Notes under the pieces: generated by a model
What the model was told of the DNA's origin: nothing
Database searches by the model: none
The model's input: only the letters and a program-made list of their open reading frames with translations
Position numbers and translations under genes: made by a program
In this document: positions 59,655 through 64,000 of the stretch, one piece after another
Position numbering within the stretch: position 1 is the first letter of the stretch
How the letters are laid out: every line of letters begins with the position of its first letter
Assembly: GCF_019192735.1 (NCBI RefSeq)
Contig: NZ_JAHTKP010000032.1
Location: 1 to 64,000, forward strand
DNA: 64,000 nucleotides
Direction of reading: 5' to 3'
From: Kitasatospora aureofaciens
Lineage (GTDB): Bacteria; Actinomycetota; Actinomycetes; Streptomycetales; Streptomycetaceae

Positions 59655-60005
59655 ATGGCGACCGTGCCGAGGCCGGGGGCGTACGTCTGCGGGATCGACG
59701 CCGCGATGGCCGTGATCGGCGGCAAGTGGAAGGTGCTGATCCTGTGGGCGCTGGGCGAGCGCCCGGGCTGCCGGTTCGGCGAGCTGCGCCGGCTGGTGCC
59801 GGGGATCACCGAGAAGGTGCTGGCCGCCCACCTGCGCGAACTGGAGGCGGACGGCATCGTGCACCGCGAGGCCTTCGACGAGGTGCCGCCCCGGGTGGAG
59901 TACACGCTGACGGAGGCGGGGGCGCAGCTCAACGCGGCGCTGGCCCCGCTCGGCGCGTGGGGGCGGGAGCACGTCCTGGGCGGGACGGCCCCGCACCCCG
60001 TGTAG
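59655..60005 (+). CDS. HxlR-family transcriptional regulator
   Basis: 116 aa. HxlR winged helix: a Cys near the N-terminus (YVCGIDAAMAVIGGKWKVLILWAL) followed by FGELRRLVPGITEKVLAAHLRELEADGIV. The cysteine can act as a redox or electrophile sensor in this family. ATG 59655 has GGAGGGG. Divergent arrangement with the oxidoreductase is the usual HxlR pattern. Confidence 0.92.
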   Translation: MATVPRPGAYVCGIDAAMAVIGGKWKVLILWALGERPGCRFGELRRLVPGITEKVLAAHLRELEADGIVHREAFDEVPPRVEYTLTEAGAQLNAALAPLGAWGREHVLGGTAPHPV

Positions 60006-60039
60006 CAGCGGTCGTCGGTCGTGGGCGTTGAATACGCCC

Positions 60040-60570
60040 ATGCGCCCCGACACCTCCGCGATCGTCCCCGCCGAACGCCTCGACCTCGTCCCGATCGGGC
60101 CCGAGCACGCCGAGGAGATGGCCGCCGCCCTCGCCGACCCCGCCCTGCACGCCTTCATCGGTGGCACCCCGGCCACCGCCGAAGCGCTGCACACCCGCTA
60201 CACCCGGCTCGCCGCCGGCTCCCCGGGCCCTGCCGAGGCCTGGGGCAACTGGGCGCTGCGGCTGCGCGCCGACGGCCGCCTGGCCGGCTACGTCCAGGCC
60301 ACGATCCGCCCGGAGGCCGCCGAGCTGGCCTGGGTGGTCGGCACGCCGTGGCAGGGCCGCGGCCTGGCCGTCGAGGCCGCCCGCGCCCTGCTCGGCCACC
60401 TCACCGCCGCCGGGGTCACCATCGTGACGGCCCACATCCACCCCGACCACCACGCCTCGGCCGCCGTCGCCCGCGCCCTCGGCCTCGCCCCCACCGACGA
60501 ACAGCAGGACGGCGAAACCCGCTGGCACGCGCGCATCGACGCACCCCGGAATGCCTCCCCCACCCGATGA
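60040..60570 (+). CDS. GNAT N-acetyltransferase (RimJ-like)
   Basis: 176 aa. RLDLVPIGPEHAEEMAAAL at the start, AELAWVVGTPWQGRGLAVEAARALL as acetyl-CoA motif and HPDHHASAAVARALGL. Substrate unknown. ATG 60040 chosen over TTG 60028; GGGCGT...ACGCCC directly before it forms a small inverted repeat that may limit initiation. Ends 14 bp before the next gene, likely an operon. Confidence 0.85.
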   Translation: MRPDTSAIVPAERLDLVPIGPEHAEEMAAALADPALHAFIGGTPATAEALHTRYTRLAAGSPGPAEAWGNWALRLRADGRLAGYVQATIRPEAAELAWVVGTPWQGRGLAVEAARALLGHLTAAGVTIVTAHIHPDHHASAAVARALGLAPTDEQQDGETRWHARIDAPRNASPTR

Positions 60571-60584
60571 GGTTGGATACAGGC

Positions 60585-62414
60585 ATGGCATCTCGTGCAC
60601 GTGTACGCGCCCCCGAGCTGGTCGGCGCAGGCGGCTGGCTGAACACCGGCGGCAAGGAGCTCACCCTCGCCGACTTCCGGGGCAAGATCACCGTCCTGGA
60701 CTTCTGGACCTTCTGCTGCATCAACTGCCTGCACGTCCTCGACGAGCTGCGCGAGCTGGAGGAGAAGCACCGCGACACCGTGGTGATCGTCGGCGTGCAC
60801 TCCCCCAAGTTCGTGCACGAGGCCGACCACCAGGCCGTCGTGGACGCCGTCGCCCGGTACGAGGTGCACCACCCGGTGCTGGACGACCCGGCGCTGGCCA
60901 CCTGGAAGCAGTACGCGGTGCGCGCCTGGCCGACGCTGGTGGTGATCGACCCCGAGGGCTACGTGGTCGCCCAGCACGCGGGCGAGGGGCACGCGCACGC
61001 GATCGCCCGGCTGGTCGAGGAGCTGGAGGCGGAGCACGCCGCCAAGGGCACGCTGCGCCGCGGCGACGGCCCGTACGTGGCGCCGGAGCCGACCGCCGGG
61101 GACCTCAAGTTCCCCGGCAAGGCGGTCCGCCTCGCGAACGGCCACTTCCTGGTCGCCGACTCCGGCCACCACTCGCTGGTCGAACTGGCCGAGGACGGCG
61201 AGACGGTGGTCCGCCGGATCGGCGACGGGCAGCGCGGCCTGGTGGACGGCACCAGCCCCCGGTTCAGCGAGCCGCAGGGCCTCGCGCTGCTGCCCGAGGG
61301 CCACGACCACGACGTGATCGTCGCCGACACCGTCAACCACGCGCTGCGCGGCGTCCGGCTGGCCGACGGCAGCGTCACCACCCTGGCCGGCACCGGCCGC
61401 CAGTGGTGGCAGGGCTCGGCCACCGAGGGCCCGGCCCGCGAAGTGGACCTCTCCTCGCCGTGGGACGTCGCCTGGTTCGACGGCGCGGTGTGGATCGCCA
61501 TGGCCGGCGTGCACCAGCTGTGGGCGTACGACCCGGCGGCCGGCACGGTCGGCGTCGCGGCCGGCACCACCAACGAGGGCCTGGTGGACGGTCCGGCCGG
61601 CGAGGCCTGGTTCGCCCAGCCGTCCGGCCTGGCGGTCTCGGCGGACGGTGAGCGGCTCTGGGTCGCCGACTCGGAGACCTCCGCGCTGCGTTGGCTCAGT
61701 CGATCAGAAGGGGCACGTGAAACGAAGACGGTCCACACCGCCGTCGGCACCGGCCTGTTCGACTTCGGCCACCGCGACGGCGCGGCCGGGCAGGCGCTGC
61801 TCCAGCACCCGCTGGGCGTCACCGTGCTGCCGGACGGCTCGGTGGCCGTCAGCGACACCTACAACCACGCGCTGCGCCGCTTCGACCCGGCGAGCGGCGA
61901 GGTCACCACGCTGGCCACCGACCTGCGCGAGCCCTCCGGGGCCGTCCTGGTGGACGGCGACATCGTGGTGGTCGAGTCGGCCCGGCACCGGCTGACCAGG
62001 CTACGGCTGCCCGAGGAGGCCGTACGGGTCGAGTCGGTCGCGCACCGCACCCAGCGGGCGGCCACCGAGGTCGCGCCGGGCGCGCTCCGGCTGGACGTGG
62101 TGTTCTCCGCGCCGAGCGGCCAGAAGCTGGACGAGCGGTACGGCCCGTCCACCCGGCTGCTGGTCAGCGCCACCCCGCCCGAGCTGCTGGTCTCCGGCGC
62201 GGGCGCGGACACCGACCTCTCCCGCGAGCTGGTCCTGTCCGACGGGATCGCCGAGGGCGTGCTGCACGTCTCGGCGATGGCCGCGTCCTGCGACGACGAC
62301 CCGGAGATCGAGTTCCCGGCCTGCCACGTGCACCAGCAGGACTGGGGCGTGCCGGTGAAGCTGGTCGCCGGCGGCGCCGACCGGCTGCCGCTGGTGCTCG
62401 CCGGCATGGAGTAG
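60585..62414 (+). CDS. Thioredoxin-like protein with NHL repeats
   Basis: 609 aa. Thioredoxin/AhpC-TSA fold with active-site Cys45-Ile-Asn-Cys48 (FWTFCCINCLH) and cis-Pro region RAWPTLVV (residues ~115), then a six-bladed NHL beta-propeller (repeated VADTVNHALR, VADSETSALRW, VSDTYNHALRRFD) and a C-terminal domain. The family resembles NHLRC2. No signal peptide is evident, so a cytoplasmic redox role is likely. Confidence 0.92.
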   Translation: MASRARVRAPELVGAGGWLNTGGKELTLADFRGKITVLDFWTFCCINCLHVLDELRELEEKHRDTVVIVGVHSPKFVHEADHQAVVDAVARYEVHHPVLDDPALATWKQYAVRAWPTLVVIDPEGYVVAQHAGEGHAHAIARLVEELEAEHAAKGTLRRGDGPYVAPEPTAGDLKFPGKAVRLANGHFLVADSGHHSLVELAEDGETVVRRIGDGQRGLVDGTSPRFSEPQGLALLPEGHDHDVIVADTVNHALRGVRLADGSVTTLAGTGRQWWQGSATEGPAREVDLSSPWDVAWFDGAVWIAMAGVHQLWAYDPAAGTVGVAAGTTNEGLVDGPAGEAWFAQPSGLAVSADGERLWVADSETSALRWLSRSEGARETKTVHTAVGTGLFDFGHRDGAAGQALLQHPLGVTVLPDGSVAVSDTYNHALRRFDPASGEVTTLATDLREPSGAVLVDGDIVVVESARHRLTRLRLPEEAVRVESVAHRTQRAATEVAPGALRLDVVFSAPSGQKLDERYGPSTRLLVSATPPELLVSGAGADTDLSRELVLSDGIAEGVLHVSAMAASCDDDPEIEFPACHVHQQDWGVPVKLVAGGADRLPLVLAGME

Positions 62415-62422
62415 CCGAACGC

Positions 62423-62459
62423 CAGGGGCCCGGCGCAACGATCGTCCGCCGGGCCCCTG
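62423..62459. terminator. Bidirectional terminator
   Basis: Perfect 13-bp stem CAGGGGCCCGGCG/CGCCGGGCCCCTG between the convergent NHL and M18 genes. Confidence 0.92.
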
Positions 62460-62483
62460 TCCGTCTTCTCGCTCAGCCCGTGC

Positions 62484-63791
62484 CTAGCCCTCCAGGAAGG
62501 CCTTGATCGCGCTGGCCAGCAGGTACGGGTCGGCCGCGCCGCACAGCTCGCGCGCCGAGTGCATGGACAGCGCCGCGATGCCGCAGTCCACCGTCTTGAT
62601 GCCGAGGCGGGCCGCGGTGATCGGGCCGATCGTCGTCCCGCAGGGCATGGCGTTGTTGGAGACGAAGGTCTGCCACGGCACGCCGGCCTTCTCGCAGGCC
62701 GCCGCGAACACCGCCCGGCCGACGCCGTCGGTCGCGTAGCGGTTGTTGACGTTCACCTTGAGGATCGGCCCGCCGTTCGGCAGCGGGTGGTGGCCCGGCT
62801 CGTGCCGCTCGGTGTAGTTCGGGTGGACGGCGTGGCCCATGTCCGAAGAGAGGCAGACGGTGCCGGCCAGCGCCCGGGCGCGGTCCTCGGGGGTGCCGCC
62901 GCGCGCGTAGACGGTGCGGTCCAGCACGTTGCCCAGCAGCGGGCTCTGTGCGCCGGTGTCCGACTCGCTGCCGGTCTCCTCGTGGTCGAAGGCCGCCATC
63001 ACCGGGATGTACGGCAGCCCGGCGCCGCCCGCCGAGGCGACGGCGGCCAGCGCGGCGGTGGCCGCGTGCACGGACAGCAGGTTGTCCAGGCGCGGGCCGG
63101 CCAGCAGCTCGCGGTCCCGGCCCAGGTAGGAGGCGGGCTGGACGTCGTGCGTCATGAGGTCCCAGCCGACCACCTCGGCCGGCTCCAGCCCGGCGCGCTG
63201 GGCGACGTACGCGATCAGCGACCCCTCGTCGACCGGGCCGAGGCCCCAGATCGGCGTGAGGTGGCGCTGCTTGTCGAGCTTCATGCCGTCGTTGACCTGG
63301 CGGTCCAGGTGGATCGCCAGCTGCGGCACCCGCAGCAGCGGCTCGTCCAGCTGCACCAGCCGCCAGCTGCCGTCCTTCAGCGTCAGCCGCCCGGACAGGC
63401 CGAGGTCCCGGTCGAGCCAGGTGTTCAGCGGCACCCCGCCGTAGATCTCCACCGCGACCTGCCGCCACCCCGCCGACCCGGTGTCCGGCAGCGGCTTGAC
63501 CCGCAGGTTCGGCGAGTCGGTGTGCGTCCCGACCACCCGGAACGGCGTCTCCGGGCCGGCCCCCTCGGGCAGGTACCACGCGATCAGCGCGCCGCCCCGG
63601 ATGACATAGCGCCCCCCGGCCGCCGCGTCCCACGCGTCCGTCTCGGCGACCTGCCGGAACCCCGCCTTCTCCAACCGCTCGGCGGCACTCGCGACCGCGT
63701 GGTACGGAGACGGCGAGGTGCCGAGGAACGCGATCAGATCATCGGTGTGTGTCCGGTCGAAGAACGCCTGTCGGGCGGCGGCGGGCGACAT
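62484..63791 (-). CDS. M18-family aminopeptidase
   Basis: 435 aa. All five metal-site segments are present: GTHTDSPNLRVKP (His, Asp), RLDNLLSVHAA (Asp), FDHEETGSESDTGA (Glu-Glu), CLSSDMGHAVHPNY (Asp) and SMHSARELCG (His). Dinuclear zinc enzyme that removes N-terminal, mainly acidic, residues and forms a dodecameric tetrahedron. ATG 63791 has AGGAGC 4 nt upstream. The remaining 209 bp to the window edge show no gene I can support. Confidence 0.95.
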   Translation of the reverse strand: MSPAAARQAFFDRTHTDDLIAFLGTSPSPYHAVASAAERLEKAGFRQVAETDAWDAAAGGRYVIRGGALIAWYLPEGAGPETPFRVVGTHTDSPNLRVKPLPDTGSAGWRQVAVEIYGGVPLNTWLDRDLGLSGRLTLKDGSWRLVQLDEPLLRVPQLAIHLDRQVNDGMKLDKQRHLTPIWGLGPVDEGSLIAYVAQRAGLEPAEVVGWDLMTHDVQPASYLGRDRELLAGPRLDNLLSVHAATAALAAVASAGGAGLPYIPVMAAFDHEETGSESDTGAQSPLLGNVLDRTVYARGGTPEDRARALAGTVCLSSDMGHAVHPNYTERHEPGHHPLPNGGPILKVNVNNRYATDGVGRAVFAAACEKAGVPWQTFVSNNAMPCGTTIGPITAARLGIKTVDCGIAALSMHSARELCGAADPYLLASAIKAFLEG

Positions 63792-64000
63792 ACTGCTCCT
63801 GAGTCGATGGAGGGCCGAAGCCGGATGGGGGTCGGCTTCGCACCTTGAGCATATGCCCGTACACGGACAGGGCACCCGCAACCTCGCAACGGATGCAGAA
63901 CGAGGACACAACCGTGAAGTGACGCTGCCTCGCAGCCCGTTCACCCAGAGATCTGCCCTGGTCGCGGACGGTCATCCGGCCCCCTCGCACCCCGGCACCG

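Noticed and set aside
63792..64000. Small minus-strand frame at the right edge
   Set aside because: Composition and lack of ribosome site or motif do not support a gene; the region is more likely the promoter area of the M18 peptidase and its neighbour outside the window.

Overview
The window is chromosomal DNA of a filamentous actinomycete of the family Streptomycetaceae (Streptomyces or Kitasatospora). This rests on very high GC, a BldC identical in layout to the Streptomyces protein and flanked by the order hrpA-bldC-(unknown)-vdh-DUF3073-purM-purF known from S. coelicolor, WhiJ-type regulator/DUF397 clusters, a SigE-family sigma factor, and a Streptomyces-type palindromic mini-element. 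All calls are read from the sequence by eye; no database search was run.

Left part (1-14 kb): a partial ESX-like secreted protein, tRNA-Lys, a nucleotidyltransferase, an HTH_42 (AlkZ-like) protein, an SDR, a tyrosine phosphatase, a coupled LtrA/ricin-lectin pair, a microbial PARG, a DEAD-box helicase with a long RGG-like tail, a low-complexity lipoprotein, a tightly overlapping crcB-DUF190-crcB fluoride-export operon, a zincin, and a tRNA-Glu/Asp/Phe cluster.

Island (14.27-22.71 kb): tRNA-Phe is followed by three head-to-tail insertions, each closed by an exact-length 46-bp copy of the tRNA 3' half. The three units share end sequences and carry different cargo: a helicase-domain protein; VapBC plus broken genes; and a second toxin-antitoxin pair, an unrecognised 377-aa protein and a pRiA4b ORF-3 protein. 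No integrase is present. The native tRNA-Phe terminator lies just beyond the last copy.

Middle (22.8-44.1 kb): Uma2, hydrolase, MDR dehydrogenase/LysR pair separated by a 196-bp mini-element with perfect 25-bp terminal inverted repeats, serine hydrolase, ECF sigma factor with its membrane partner, hrpA, tRNA-Asp, bldC, valine dehydrogenase, DUF3073, purM, purF, a diacylglycerol-kinase-like protein, purA and a GNAT acetyltransferase.

Regulator-rich part (44.0-52.0 kb): two WhiJ-like (XRE+DUF5753)/DUF397 modules, each with a divergent gene for a ~50-aa single-span membrane microprotein; the two microproteins are clear paralogues. Between them sit a C-terminally truncated PLP decarboxylase fused out of frame to an N-terminally truncated HIT protein, an XRE-TPR regulator and a Nudix hydrolase.

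Right part (52-64 kb): metG, cutA, ArsR-type regulator, methyltransferase, membrane protein, a MerR-type promoter driving an aldo/keto reductase, acetyltransferases, an imine-reductase-like enzyme with a divergent HxlR regulator, an NHL-repeat thioredoxin and an M18 aminopeptidase. Across the window ten genes share the same leaderless arrangement: a TANNNT-type -10 box ending 6-7 nt before the start codon.
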